29,551 bases of DNA from a virus, in IMG/VR virus record IMGVR_UViG_3300034121_000421, positions 1 to 29,551 of that record. One strand, written 5' to 3'. Shown in pieces: positions 1 to 6,582 of the stretch (positions within the stretch are counted from its first letter, which is position 1; every line of letters starts with the position of its first letter). The notes below the pieces were generated by a model, which made no database searches, was not told where the DNA came from, and worked only from the letters and a program-made list of their open reading frames with translations. A program made the position numbers and the translations under genes.

Positions 1-72
1 TCCAACGCTCATGGGCCCGTGCGGATAGGCACCCTGCCAGATGACCGGCTGATCGTTGTAGCCGCTACGCAT
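1..72 (-). CDS. partial unknown protein, N-terminal 24 residues
   Basis: An open frame starts at the ATG at 72 and runs off the left edge of the window, so only 24 residues (MRSGYNDQPV...) are seen. The ATG overlaps the stop codon of the upstream 42-aa gene (65-67), and a GGTGGTG ribosome binding site lies just before it. Overlapping starts of this kind are used throughout this operon, which supports a real gene. The visible part is rich in Gly, Tyr, Pro and Trp and has no recognisable motif. Its position after two small membrane proteins would suit a lysis gene, but nothing in these residues shows that. Confidence 0.5.
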   Translation of the reverse strand, partial: MRSGYNDQPVIWQGAYPHGPMSVG

Positions 73-193
73 GCGTCACCACCTTGATCGTCGACGTCGA
101 GAACAAGCGCCCCAAGCGCAACGCCTCCACGACATCGTGCGCCATCACAACACGCGATGGCCCATCGACGTAGATCACGCGGTAAGCTGTCAT
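65..193 (-). CDS. small hypothetical protein, 42 aa
   Basis: A 42-residue frame whose ATG at 193 overlaps the TGA of the 98-aa gene (ATGA at 190-193). It begins MTAYRVIYVDGPSR and looks like a small alpha/beta protein, with a strand (YRVIYVDG), a helix (AHDVVEALRLGRLF) and a second strand (TIKVVTHA). No family is recognised. The ATGA junction before it and the overlap with the next start after it argue for a translated gene rather than chance. Confidence 0.55.
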   Translation of the reverse strand: MTAYRVIYVDGPSRVVMAHDVVEALRLGRLFSTSTIKVVTHA

Positions 194-486
194 CGCTTGG
201 GTGGGTTCGCGAGACGCTTCACGTCTTCACGCAACTCGGAAAGCTGTTCCTTGATGGTGATTATGTCGGCGCTCATGGTGGCCATTGCAGCAGGCACGCT
301 GTCGACCCGGCGTAGGTCTCTCTCGACGACGTCCACACGTTGAGCCATGCGGATGGTGTCGTCTCGGAGAGAGAAAAACGACGACGACACCCATGCGACG
401 CTAGCCGTCAGCAAGGCGCCGATAAGACCGATTGCCCACGTTGGGACGGTGACGCCAGACGGACGATCCATTGTTGACGTCATCAT
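190..486 (-). CDS. membrane-anchored coiled-coil protein, 98 aa (possible holin-class protein)
   Basis: Residues about 16-38 form one hydrophobic segment (WAIGLIGALLTASVAW and following). Residues about 45-92 form a polar, heptad-like helix with many Glu, Arg, Leu and Ile, ending in a basic tail (NPPKR). A single membrane span followed by a coiled coil is seen in small phage lysis or membrane proteins, and in mirror-image order in XhlA-type proteins. The start overlaps the stop of the 69-aa membrane protein (ATGA at 483-486). Adjacent small membrane proteins at the far end of a late operon suggest a lysis cassette; this is inference from context. A virion membrane-interacting protein is also possible. 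Confidence 0.6.
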   Translation of the reverse strand: MMTSTMDRPSGVTVPTWAIGLIGALLTASVAWVSSSFFSLRDDTIRMAQRVDVVERDLRRVDSVPAAMATMSADIITIKEQLSELREDVKRLANPPKR

Positions 487-692
487 TTCTTCGCCACGCG
501 CTCAATCGAATCCGCAGCCTGGTCAAGCGCCACGCCGATGGCGTCGTTGCCTTTGTCCTTGTCGCTCAACAGTTGGCGACTGACACGCCGCAGAATGCCG
601 ACGATGAAATCTTTGGCGAACAACGCCAGCAGGACAACCAGCATCGACTGGAGCGACTGTGGCGAGGCGAGAGACAGCATGAGGTCAGGCAT
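483..692 (-). CDS. small membrane protein, 69 aa
   Basis: The ATG at 692 was chosen because it is preceded by GTAGGCGGC; the frame stays open further upstream but there it overlaps the 163-aa repeat protein. Residues about 14-34 (LQSMLVVLLALFAKDFIVGI) form one probable membrane helix broken by Lys and Asp. A basic patch (RRVSRQ) and an amphipathic C-terminal helix ending VAKK follow. It overlaps the next gene by ATGA. No family is recognised. With its neighbour it forms a pair of single-span proteins, a common plan for a holin with a partner, but that role is only a guess. Confidence 0.55.
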   Translation of the reverse strand: MPDLMLSLASPQSLQSMLVVLLALFAKDFIVGILRRVSRQLLSDKDKGNDAIGVALDQAADSIERVAKK

Positions 693-729
693 GCCGCCTA
701 CAGTAGCGGACTCAGGGCGACTCGACAAC

Positions 730-1221
730 CTACCGCCAAGGGTTAGGGACCGAGAAGAGCAGGTTCTTCTTGGTCGGTCTCTGACGCACAAGCGTAACCA
801 TCGTGACGAGACCCGACGACGTCGCATCGTCGAGAGAAATAGCGCCCGTGCCTGTCGATCCGTAGCGCCAGTCGCCAGCGCCAGCAATCGACACAGCGCC
901 AAGCGTAACGGCGCCAGTGGCTTGCGTGGTCAGGGTACCGACGCCAGCCACGGACACCGCGTCAAGCGTGACAGCGCCGCTACCCTGGACCGTCGAGGTA
1001 CCGACGCCAGCGACAGAGACAGCGCCAAGCCCAACGGCGCCCGACGCTTGAACCGTCGATGTGCCGCTACCTGCAACCGTCGCCGCGTCCAGCGTGATTG
1101 CGCCAGACGATACAACGTAGGACGTGCCGACGCCGTCGATGGCGACAGCGTCGAGCGTGATAGCGCCCGACGCTGTAACGCCAGCCGCGACACCGCTAGG
1201 AGATAGCAGCGTCAGCAGCAC
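730..1221 (-). CDS. 21-residue-repeat structural protein, 163 aa
   Basis: The start is a GTG at 1221 with GAGGTG about 8 nt before it, and it overlaps the stop of the 54-aa gene. Residues 18-116 contain five exact-period 21-residue repeats with a glycine at 19, 40, 61, 82 and 103. Each has the pattern S/T-G-A-I/V-x-L-x-A-x-x-V/I-x-G-x-G. A diverged sixth copy begins near Gly126. Such short Gly/Ala/Val repeats with alternating hydrophobic residues occur in phage tail and fibre-associated proteins and are expected to form stacked beta strands. The last 25 residues are basic. It lies downstream of the fibre-like 480-aa gene, so a virion surface or fibre-associated role is likely. Confidence 0.7.
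   Translation of the reverse strand: MLLTLLSPSGVAAGVTASGAITLDAVAIDGVGTSYVVSSGAITLDAATVAGSGTSTVQASGAVGLGAVSVAGVGTSTVQGSGAVTLDAVSVAGVGTLTTQATGAVTLGAVSIAGAGDWRYGSTGTGAISLDDATSSGLVTMVTLVRQRPTKKNLLFSVPNPWR
874..1170 (-). repeat. five in-frame 63-bp tandem repeats
   Basis: This part of the 163-aa gene is five consecutive 63-bp units coding for 21-residue repeats. The copies share phrases such as gtgacagcgccg and gacgccagc on the plus strand but have diverged at many positions. The period is exactly 21 codons, so loss or gain of a unit would keep the frame. Confidence 0.75.
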
Positions 1222-1225
1222 GGGG

Positions 1226-1390
1226 TCACCTCAAGGAGAGAAGCTGATTCAGCGTTGCTTGCGTCGTCGCAATGTCGAGGTCGACGGCAGCAGCTTGCGC
1301 GACGTCGCCGATGGCCAGCGCCGACTGGCGAAGTTGCGAGAGGTACGCCACGCGGGCTTGAGCCATGGCTATCAGTTGGTCAATCGTCAT
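1226..1390 (-). CDS. small helical protein, 54 aa
   Basis: The ATG at 1390 overlaps the TGA of the 480-aa protein (TGATG at 1388-1392), and the frame ends at 1226, just inside the next start region. The product (MTIDQLIAMAQARVAYLSQL...) is almost wholly helical with leucine and alanine spaced as in a short coiled coil (AQARVAYLSQLRQSALAIG, then TTQATLNQLLSL). No family is recognised. The tight overlap on both sides makes it a convincing gene. It may be a small chaperone or structural partner of the fibre-like protein upstream. Confidence 0.65.
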   Translation of the reverse strand: MTIDQLIAMAQARVAYLSQLRQSALAIGDVAQAAAVDLDIATTQATLNQLLSLR

Positions 1391-2832
1391 CACACCACCA
1401 TGCATCGCAACATGATGTTGGATGTGTTGAGGATCATATACACATAGATGATGGTTGTGGCGCCGTCGGTGTAGCGAGCATCAAAACAGGTGTCGCCCGC
1501 AAGCGCCGCGCCTTGCGTGTAGGTCATCGTTATCCAGCCGTCTTGCTCGCCCGTGACGACGTTATACCTGAACCACCGGCCGGTGATGTCCTTCTGGATA
1601 TAGATATGCTCGCCGTCGTAGTTGTATTTGGTGCCCGCGCCAAACACTTCAGCAGCAGGCGCATAGGCAACCGCAGACAGCCAGGTGTTTCCAGCGATAT
1701 CGTATCGGTCCAGGATGGCGCCAGCACCGCCGCGAAACGAGTAGATATAGCGCCCGTTCATGATGGCGCTTTCGTTCGTCCACATTGAGTCGGCGGACTC
1801 GAAAATCCAATGCCCCGACATGCCGACGGCAGGAGCGCCAGCACGCGCAGCACCGGGCGTCAGCGTCGTCCATGTGCCAGCACTGATTGAATATCGGTAG
1901 AGCGTGACGGCGGCGCTGCCCATGTAGTAGAGGAAGTCGTCGTTACCCTCGACGCTGTAGACCGACGTCGCATCGGGGTTTGTCGTCCACGCCACCGACG
2001 TCGTCAGAACCGTCGCCGTGTTGCTCGCAATGGTGCGGATTTGACCAGCTCCAGTGCCCGACACAATCCGAACCTGCGATTGCGTCCACTGATTGACGGC
2101 CCACGTCTTGGCGCTGTTGGTCAGCGTCGACGCGCCACCCGCCGTGGCCGTGCCGGTTGCAAATTGCTTGTAGCTTGAGCCGACCCATGACGGGGTGCCG
2201 ATCAGTTTTCCATCGGTGCCGATGACGGCAGCAGGCGCGATGCCGTCAGTCGCGCCTGTCTCGGCAGCGGTCCAAGTGTTCAACGCGAGGTCGTAGAACT
2301 TGAACACGTTAGCCGTCGTCGTGCCCGCCGCCGTGATGGCGTTCAAGACGTACCACCGTGGCGTCAACAGACGAAACGTCGTCGACGCACTGAACGCCGA
2401 CGCTTGCACTGGTACCGTGATGACGGCAGCCGCGCCGATGGTGTTCCTCTCAATCGCCAGCGTTGCGCCAGCGTTGGGCCCGCCGGTGATGTGAATGCTG
2501 TAGCCTCGCAGGTCGCGAGCAAGCGTGAGGCCCGTCGTAATCGTCGACGTCGTGCCAGCCGTTGCCGTGCCCGATGGGCCGACAGCAGTGGAGACGCCAC
2601 AAGCGCCCGCGCCAAACGTGCCCGCGAGTGCACCCGACGGAATCTGCGTAAATCCATCTTCCTGTGGGTTGTACAAGTAGTGGACCGTCGCCGACGAGAC
2701 CAGCAATTGCTGTTGCTTGTAGTGCCGTGACGATGCGACGAACGCGCCCGCCGTCGTGGCGACAGGGGCAGGGGTGCAAAACTCCCAGCGCTTCAGGTCC
2801 AACAGTTTTCGATTGCCGTTTGTCGTCGCCAT
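1390..2832 (-). CDS. beta-rich fibre-like virion protein, 480 aa
   Basis: A long beta-rich protein with Kelch-like phrases in which a Tyr/Trp-containing strand is followed by a turn and the pattern Y-x-x-x-x-x-T-W, for example FYDLALNTWTAAE, YRYSISAGTWTTL and LDRYDIAGNTWLSA. This suggests beta-propeller blades. Two related beta modules are inserted: one near residues 90-155 and a second near 225-290. Both begin GTATAG and contain a strand of the form I-x-(S/G)-G-x-x-A-G followed by T-x-x-x-N-T. Phage proteins with this plan are usually tail fibre or receptor-facing proteins. The start overlaps the stop of the 142-aa gene. The fibre role is inferred; no enzyme motif is visible. Confidence 0.65.
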   Translation of the reverse strand: MATTNGNRKLLDLKRWEFCTPAPVATTAGAFVASSRHYKQQQLLVSSATVHYLYNPQEDGFTQIPSGALAGTFGAGACGVSTAVGPSGTATAGTTSTITTGLTLARDLRGYSIHITGGPNAGATLAIERNTIGAAAVITVPVQASAFSASTTFRLLTPRWYVLNAITAAGTTTANVFKFYDLALNTWTAAETGATDGIAPAAVIGTDGKLIGTPSWVGSSYKQFATGTATAGGASTLTNSAKTWAVNQWTQSQVRIVSGTGAGQIRTIASNTATVLTTSVAWTTNPDATSVYSVEGNDDFLYYMGSAAVTLYRYSISAGTWTTLTPGAARAGAPAVGMSGHWIFESADSMWTNESAIMNGRYIYSFRGGAGAILDRYDIAGNTWLSAVAYAPAAEVFGAGTKYNYDGEHIYIQKDITGRWFRYNVVTGEQDGWITMTYTQGAALAGDTCFDARYTDGATTIIYVYMILNTSNIMLRCMVV

Positions 2833-3260
2833 CAGGTCACCACGATGTTGCGGCGCAGAGCATCAGAGCCCATGCGCATCAGTGAGGGGATTTGTTCAAT
2901 GGCAGGGAGACCACCGATTTGGGTTTGGTTCGTCAGCGTCCCCAGCGTCGTAACGTTGACGGTTTGCCCGTTGATGCTGACGCCTTGCCCCGCGATGTTT
3001 ACTCGCAACTGCCCAGCGGCGTCAGGCATCGCCATGCCGACGGAGCGTGTCAGCGATTGCAGCAGTGTGCGGATTGCAGACAGTTGCTCGACGAGCTCGC
3101 CCACGCCTTGAATCGGCATCGGGTTGGAGAGGGAGACGTCGCCATCACTGACGCCGTCGGCGCCGACGACCATTTTGATGCGCTGGTGAAGGTTGCCGCC
3201 GATGTCGTCGGCGGCAATCGTTGCGCCACTGCCAGGTGTGTAGCCAATGTTGTCGGCCAT
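2832..3260 (-). CDS. hypothetical virion-associated protein, 142 aa
   Basis: The N-terminus (IGYTPGSGATIAADDIGG) and the following NLHQRIKMVVGADG are of a kind often seen in small phage structural proteins encoded beside fibres; I know this as a recurrent phage pattern but cannot name a family. A helix at about 55-75 (GELVEQLSAIRTLLQSLTRS) is followed by beta segments (GQLRVNIAGQGVSINGQTVN). The start overlaps the stop of the 133-aa gene (TGATG) and the stop overlaps the start of the 480-aa gene, so the three are translated as a block. A fibre attachment or chaperone role is possible. Confidence 0.6.
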   Translation of the reverse strand: MADNIGYTPGSGATIAADDIGGNLHQRIKMVVGADGVSDGDVSLSNPMPIQGVGELVEQLSAIRTLLQSLTRSVGMAMPDAAGQLRVNIAGQGVSINGQTVNVTTLGTLTNQTQIGGLPAIEQIPSLMRMGSDALRRNIVVT

Positions 3261-3661
3261 CAGACGTTCCCATCAGTGATGGTCAACGACGTGATTTCAA
3301 CAGGCTGGCCCGCGACAATCGTCGTCGTCGTGACGTTGAGGTCGGAGCCGCTGTTGGCAACGTCGCCGTCGCACACAAACGCGCCCGTGGAATCGACGAG
3401 ATAGAAGAACGCCGCCGTGCCGCTGTTGTTGGCGCTTGTGTCGGTGCGTGGCGTGGTGATGGTGAACACGCCGCCCGTCGAGGTGCCGCAAGGATCGGCC
3501 AGCAGAATGTCCGCCAGAAGAAGCCCAGCGGGCGCAGCGCCCTTTGTCGGTTTGCTGCCGCTGTAGATGCGAAGAAAGCCACCGGTCGCGCCAGCGTCGA
3601 CCGCAGCGCGGATAGCGTCGACGCGAGTGTTGCGGACTGTGTCTGCGATACGGACGGCCAT
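3260..3661 (-). CDS. hypothetical virion-associated protein, 133 aa
   Basis: The ATG at 3661 has a GAGGTGACCTG ribosome site. After a helical N-terminus (MAVRIADTVRNTRVDAIRAA) the protein is mostly beta. It contains GGFLRIYSGSKPT and, further on, AFFYLVDSTGAFVCDGDV, phrases that recur in short phage structural proteins of unassigned function. It is the first gene after the hairpin at 3682-3707 and overlaps the 142-aa gene. A virion component is likely from context and composition. Confidence 0.6.
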   Translation of the reverse strand: MAVRIADTVRNTRVDAIRAAVDAGATGGFLRIYSGSKPTKGAAPAGLLLADILLADPCGTSTGGVFTITTPRTDTSANNSGTAAFFYLVDSTGAFVCDGDVANSGSDLNVTTTTIVAGQPVEITSLTITDGNV

Positions 3662-3681
3662 CAGGTCACCTCAGAGGAGAG

Positions 3682-3707
3682 AAGCCCCGCCGCTATCGGC
3701 GGGGCTT
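3682..3707 (-). terminator. strong hairpin, probable terminator
   Basis: An 11-bp perfect stem (AAGCCCCGCCG paired with CGGCGGGGCTT) with a 4-nt loop lies directly downstream of the 166-aa gene. On the minus strand it is followed by the pyrimidine run CTCTCCTC rather than a pure T-tract, so termination may be partial. Confidence 0.6.
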
Positions 3708-3714
3708 GGGTCGA

Positions 3715-4215
3715 TCAGACTTCGCCGATCTTGATCAGTTGCAGCGAAGCAGACCGAATCAAAACCGCGTTACCATTGGTTTCAACACCAATGCGCATTT
3801 CCACGGTGTCGCCGACGGCGCTAAGGTCAACGATGGCCACAGCGCAACCAGTCGATCCACGCACAGCGGTAGCTGGCTCAGTGCGCAAGGACTTGGAGCC
3901 CTTGGCGGCAGCAGTCACGCCTGCTTCTTTGGCAAACACCTGAACAAAGTGGAACTTGCTCAGGATGCCAAGCGCATCACTCGCGGTAGCGGACACAAGG
4001 TATCGACCAATGCCAGCAGGAGTCGCAACGGTAGCGACGCCACCTGACACAGTGATGCCGCCGTTGGTGCTGTTCTTCTTTTCCGTGAACAGCGCATCGG
4101 TAACGACTTGCGGCGTGGCAGCGGCCGCGACGGTGATCGTGAACCCGGTAGCGTTGTCGACGTCGACAAGGACAGTGTTATGGGTGCCGCCAGTATTGAA
4201 GCCTGCAAGTGACAT
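3715..4215 (-). CDS. beta-sandwich virion protein, 166 aa (C1q/TNF-like candidate)
   Basis: The ATG at 4215 has a strong AGGAG six nucleotides upstream. The C-terminal two thirds read like a jelly-roll domain: GRYLVSATASD, then FHFVQVFAKEAG, then a VGDTVEMRIGVET strand pair and a last strand SLQLIKIGEV. The order of an aromatic-rich strand, a G-D-x-V-E-hydrophobic pattern and a short terminal strand is like C1q/TNF-type folds found in phage decoration and fibre proteins. It sits two genes downstream of the major capsid gene, so a head decoration or head fibre role is plausible. The fold assignment is by eye and needs structure prediction. Confidence 0.55.
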   Translation of the reverse strand: MSLAGFNTGGTHNTVLVDVDNATGFTITVAAAATPQVVTDALFTEKKNSTNGGITVSGGVATVATPAGIGRYLVSATASDALGILSKFHFVQVFAKEAGVTAAAKGSKSLRTEPATAVRGSTGCAVAIVDLSAVGDTVEMRIGVETNGNAVLIRSASLQLIKIGEV

Positions 4216-4224
4216 GATGAACTC

Positions 4225-4368
4225 CTAGCGCCGTTGGCGCTGTTGTTGGTTGATGCGCTCGGCTGATTCACGCGCAATCTTGCGCGCCTGTTCCGAGGTG
4301 AGAGAGGGGGAGGATTGCTTGATCTTTTCCGCGACTTTGTCGACGGTGTTGGTCTTGATCTCAGACAC
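4225..4368 (-). CDS. small helical protein, 47 aa, GTG start
   Basis: A GTG at 4368 starts a 47-residue frame. It overlaps the TGA of the 145-aa gene by 8 nt and is preceded by AAGGGTGG at good spacing. The product begins SEIKTNTVDKVAEKIKQ and is a charged helical protein with a highly polar Gln/Arg tail (NQQQRQRR). No family is recognised. The overlap on one side and the 9-nt gap to the AGGAG-led 166-aa gene support it as a real gene. It is one of several small genes that simple length cut-offs would miss. Confidence 0.6.
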   Translation of the reverse strand: MSEIKTNTVDKVAEKIKQSSPSLTSEQARKIARESAERINQQQRQRR

Positions 4369-4798
4369 GGGCGCCACCCTTCGCAGAGACAGCGCGGACC
4401 ATTTGCGTGATGGTGCTGGCGACGTCAGCAGACTGCGTCTTCTCCATCTGTGCCTCAGCCTGTCGACGAGACTCGACAGACTTGCCGATGAAGTTGGCCC
4501 GTGCCTCGTTCCACTTCTTGAGCATGTGCTCAGGGTGTTCGCGCTTGATGACGTCTTCCTCAAACGACGCGAACTCATCGCCACCCGGCATCGACTCGCC
4601 AGGCGCAAACTTCCAATCGCCGACGGACTCGACGAGAAACACCGGCATTTGCTTGCCGTCGACGTCGATGCGCTTCGACAGCACACGCGCCAGTGCCTGA
4701 CGTTGCGAGGTTGCTTCGCCTTCGCGAGTAACGCCACCGTCGGGAAACTCGACAGTGTGCGGGTCTTTGATTGAGCGAAGTTTGATGGTTCGTTTCAC
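4361..4798 (-). CDS. hypothetical protein, 145 aa, GTG start
   Basis: The start is a GTG at 4798 with GAGG nine nucleotides upstream. The first third is beta-like and includes HTVEFPDGG; the rest is strongly charged and helical (FEEDVIKREHPEHMLKKWNE, then ESRRQAEAQMEKT). It lies immediately after the capsid terminator (4814-4853). Its place next to the major capsid gene suggests a capsid-associated or head completion protein, but no motif shows this. It overlaps the following 47-aa gene. Confidence 0.6.
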   Translation of the reverse strand: MKRTIKLRSIKDPHTVEFPDGGVTREGEATSQRQALARVLSKRIDVDGKQMPVFLVESVGDWKFAPGESMPGGDEFASFEEDVIKREHPEHMLKKWNEARANFIGKSVESRRQAEAQMEKTQSADVASTITQMVRAVSAKGGARV

Positions 4799-4813
4799 GT
4801 CGGCGCCTCATGG

Positions 4814-4853
4814 GAGGGAAAGGAAAAGAGCGGGGCCACATGACCCCGCTCTT
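4814..4853 (-). terminator. rho-independent terminator after the capsid gene
   Basis: A 10-bp perfect stem (AAGAGCGGGG with CCCCGCTCTT, 4826-4853) with an 8-nt loop follows the capsid stop by 12 nt. On the minus strand it is followed by TTCCTTTCCC. Highly expressed capsid genes commonly end this way. Confidence 0.75.
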
Positions 4854-4865
4854 CAAGGGAAGCAA

Positions 4866-5858
4866 TCAGTCGAGGTCGTAGATAATCTTCACACCGTGCT
4901 CATCGGTGTGCTCGGCGACAGACCAGCACCAACGACCAACGGCCAGCAGGCTGTCGTCGGCGAGGTCGTACTGAAAGCCCAGCGAAGGCTCGTAGCGTTC
5001 GGTCATCTCGGCAAAGCCGCGCACCGAACCGGGGGCGCCAGTCTCACCACGGCCAGCGACGATGAGAGCGGCGACACGGTCGACGCCAGCGTTGGCGGTA
5101 GCCATCGCATTCTTGTTGGCCGCGTAGATCGGGATCCCGCAGAAGCCACCACGGAAGCCATTGCGGCTCACGTCGGGGCGCTGATTGAAGAACGACAGAT
5201 CGGCAGCGCCGTTGCCGGTGAAGACCGACGACAGAGCAGCGCCGGAGCCCGACGACGCGAGGGTGCGCAAGTCGCCGACGCCAATCTCTTCAAGGACAAA
5301 GACAAGGTCTTCGCTGGAGGGGTTGTTGTCGAGCAGCTTCGTCATGGCGTCGAGCAGGGTCGCAAATGACAGCGGCTGGTTGGTCGTGCCAGCCGACTCA
5401 GACAGGCCGGAGAACAACGCGAGAGCGTCGGTCTCAGCGCGCAGGTAGTGGCTCTCAAGGATCTCGGTCATCGCGTCACGGACGAGGGGCAGAGCGCCAG
5501 CGCCGTTGCCCTGGATGGCGTCGATCACCTGTGAACGAGCAACGCCGGGCAGCGCCAACTCAATCGCGTCAGCGGTCAGTTGGACGCCCTGAACCTTGGT
5601 TGACGGCGTGATCGAAATGTTGGCAGCAACGCCAAGGGTCGCGGGATTGCTGAACGCGGTGGCCTCGGTGTCGTCGACAGCCATGGCGATCGCGCTCTTC
5701 TTGCGGATCTTGCGGACCTTGCTGCTACGGCCAGAGATGTCGGCCATGTTCAAGAATGGCAAAAGAACGTACTTGCCACGCAAAGGGTCAAGCGCAATTT
5801 GCGACATGACCTCGGTCAGGAGCCAGTTGGCAACAGTGGTGGACGTAGAGACAGCCAT
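4866..5858 (-). CDS. major capsid protein, HK97-fold candidate, 330 aa
   Basis: The 330-residue length, the acidic/basic N-terminal arm (DISGRSSKVRKIRKKSAIA) and the C-terminal segment (residues about 270-325, with ERYEPSLGFQYDLADDSLLA followed by a Trp-rich strand) match phage major capsid proteins of HK97-like fold. A central helix (DAMTEILESHYLRAETDAL) resembles the spine helix region. The ATG at 5858 has AGGA seven nucleotides upstream. A scaffold-like gene lies immediately upstream and a strong terminator immediately downstream, the usual setting for a capsid gene. What is unusual is that it comes after the tail genes rather than after the portal. Each capsid would contain hundreds of copies. 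Confidence 0.8.
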   Translation of the reverse strand: MAVSTSTTVANWLLTEVMSQIALDPLRGKYVLLPFLNMADISGRSSKVRKIRKKSAIAMAVDDTEATAFSNPATLGVAANISITPSTKVQGVQLTADAIELALPGVARSQVIDAIQGNGAGALPLVRDAMTEILESHYLRAETDALALFSGLSESAGTTNQPLSFATLLDAMTKLLDNNPSSEDLVFVLEEIGVGDLRTLASSGSGAALSSVFTGNGAADLSFFNQRPDVSRNGFRGGFCGIPIYAANKNAMATANAGVDRVAALIVAGRGETGAPGSVRGFAEMTERYEPSLGFQYDLADDSLLAVGRWCWSVAEHTDEHGVKIIYDLD

Positions 5859-5892
5859 GCGATTTCCTATGCGGCGCCTAGCCGCTCAGTGG

Positions 5893-6522
5893 TTATTGCG
5901 CCTTGGCGCGAGCGAAACGCCCGACGCCAAGGGAAGCGCTCGACGACGAGCGACCGGACATCTTTGAAGCCAGCCAGGCCGACCAGCCCTGTGGATCGCG
6001 TGCCTTCGCTTCAGCGGCTTTCTTGCCACTCACATCGGCAAGGGCTTCGTCAAAGTCGACGACACTCACAGCAGGCGGCGCGCCCATCGACGGAGGCTGG
6101 CCAACCGTCTTCAGTGGTGCCGTCGACGTCGAGCGAAACGCCGCGAGGATCTCGCGCTTAGCGTCAATGTCGGCTTGCTTGCCGTAGATGGCACGCACCG
6201 CCTCGGGCAACGCCGCAGCCTCAGCGTCGAGCCGCTTGGATTCTGCTTCCTCATGCGCCCGCCAGCGATTGGCGAGGGGCTCGTAGCCCTCAAGCTCAGC
6301 CAGGCGAGCCTTCGCCACTTCCAACGCTTTCGCCATCTCGCCAGCACGTTCCGCGTCGGCTTGCGCAGCCTTGCGAGCATCGCGGTCGGCCTGTTTTGAC
6401 GACGCCATCTGCGCCTTGAGCGCAGCAAGCTCGACAGCCTCCGGTGACGGAGACGCAACAGGCTCAGGCGAGGGTGCGGCGTCCAAGGTTGGCGCGCCGT
6501 CGATGGCGGATGAGGTGGTCAT
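5893..6522 (-). CDS. capsid scaffolding protein candidate, 209 aa
   Basis: The protein has a disordered Ala/Pro/Ser-rich N-terminus and then a long coiled coil at about residues 30-85 (AVELAALKAQMASSKQADRD and onward). A middle helix (about 85-125), a Pro-rich linker and a C-terminal segment (DPQGWSAWLASKMSGR) with a basic end follow. This Ala/Glu/Lys-rich helical plan directly upstream of the major capsid gene is typical of scaffolding proteins, which direct procapsid assembly and then leave the head. No protease motif is seen. The ATG at 6522 has no clear Shine-Dalgarno sequence and lies close to a possible -10 element, so the transcript may be leaderless. Assignment rests on composition and position. 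Confidence 0.65.
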   Translation of the reverse strand: MTTSSAIDGAPTLDAAPSPEPVASPSPEAVELAALKAQMASSKQADRDARKAAQADAERAGEMAKALEVAKARLAELEGYEPLANRWRAHEEAESKRLDAEAAALPEAVRAIYGKQADIDAKREILAAFRSTSTAPLKTVGQPPSMGAPPAVSVVDFDEALADVSGKKAAEAKARDPQGWSAWLASKMSGRSSSSASLGVGRFARAKAQ

Positions 6523-6531
6523 GTCAAGGAC

Positions 6532-6559
6532 TTTATCACATATGTAAGTGGTTATGCAA
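6532..6559 (-). promoter_or_regulatory. possible promoter for scaffold and capsid genes
   Basis: On the minus strand TTGCAT (6554-6559) and GATAAA (6532-6537) are 16 nt apart, and TG stands one nucleotide before the latter as in an extended -10. The expected transcription start lies within a few bases of the scaffold ATG at 6522. The -35 match is poor (3 of 6). Confidence 0.3.
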
Positions 6560-6565
6560 GCGACG

Positions 6566-6582
6566 CTAGAACGGCGTTCTAG
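6566..6582 (-). other. perfect inverted repeat at the end of the 214-aa gene
   Basis: CTAGAAC and GTTCTAG pair around a 3-nt centre, overlapping the stop codon of the 214-aa gene. No T-tract follows on either strand, so it could be a weak terminator, an RNA-protecting hairpin or a protein-binding site just upstream of the scaffold and capsid block. Confidence 0.45.

Noticed and set aside
874-1170. Regular repeats as a CRISPR array
   Set aside because: The units are 63-bp coding repeats without spacers and lie in frame inside a gene. The Cas4-like protein has no Cas1 or Cas2 neighbour.
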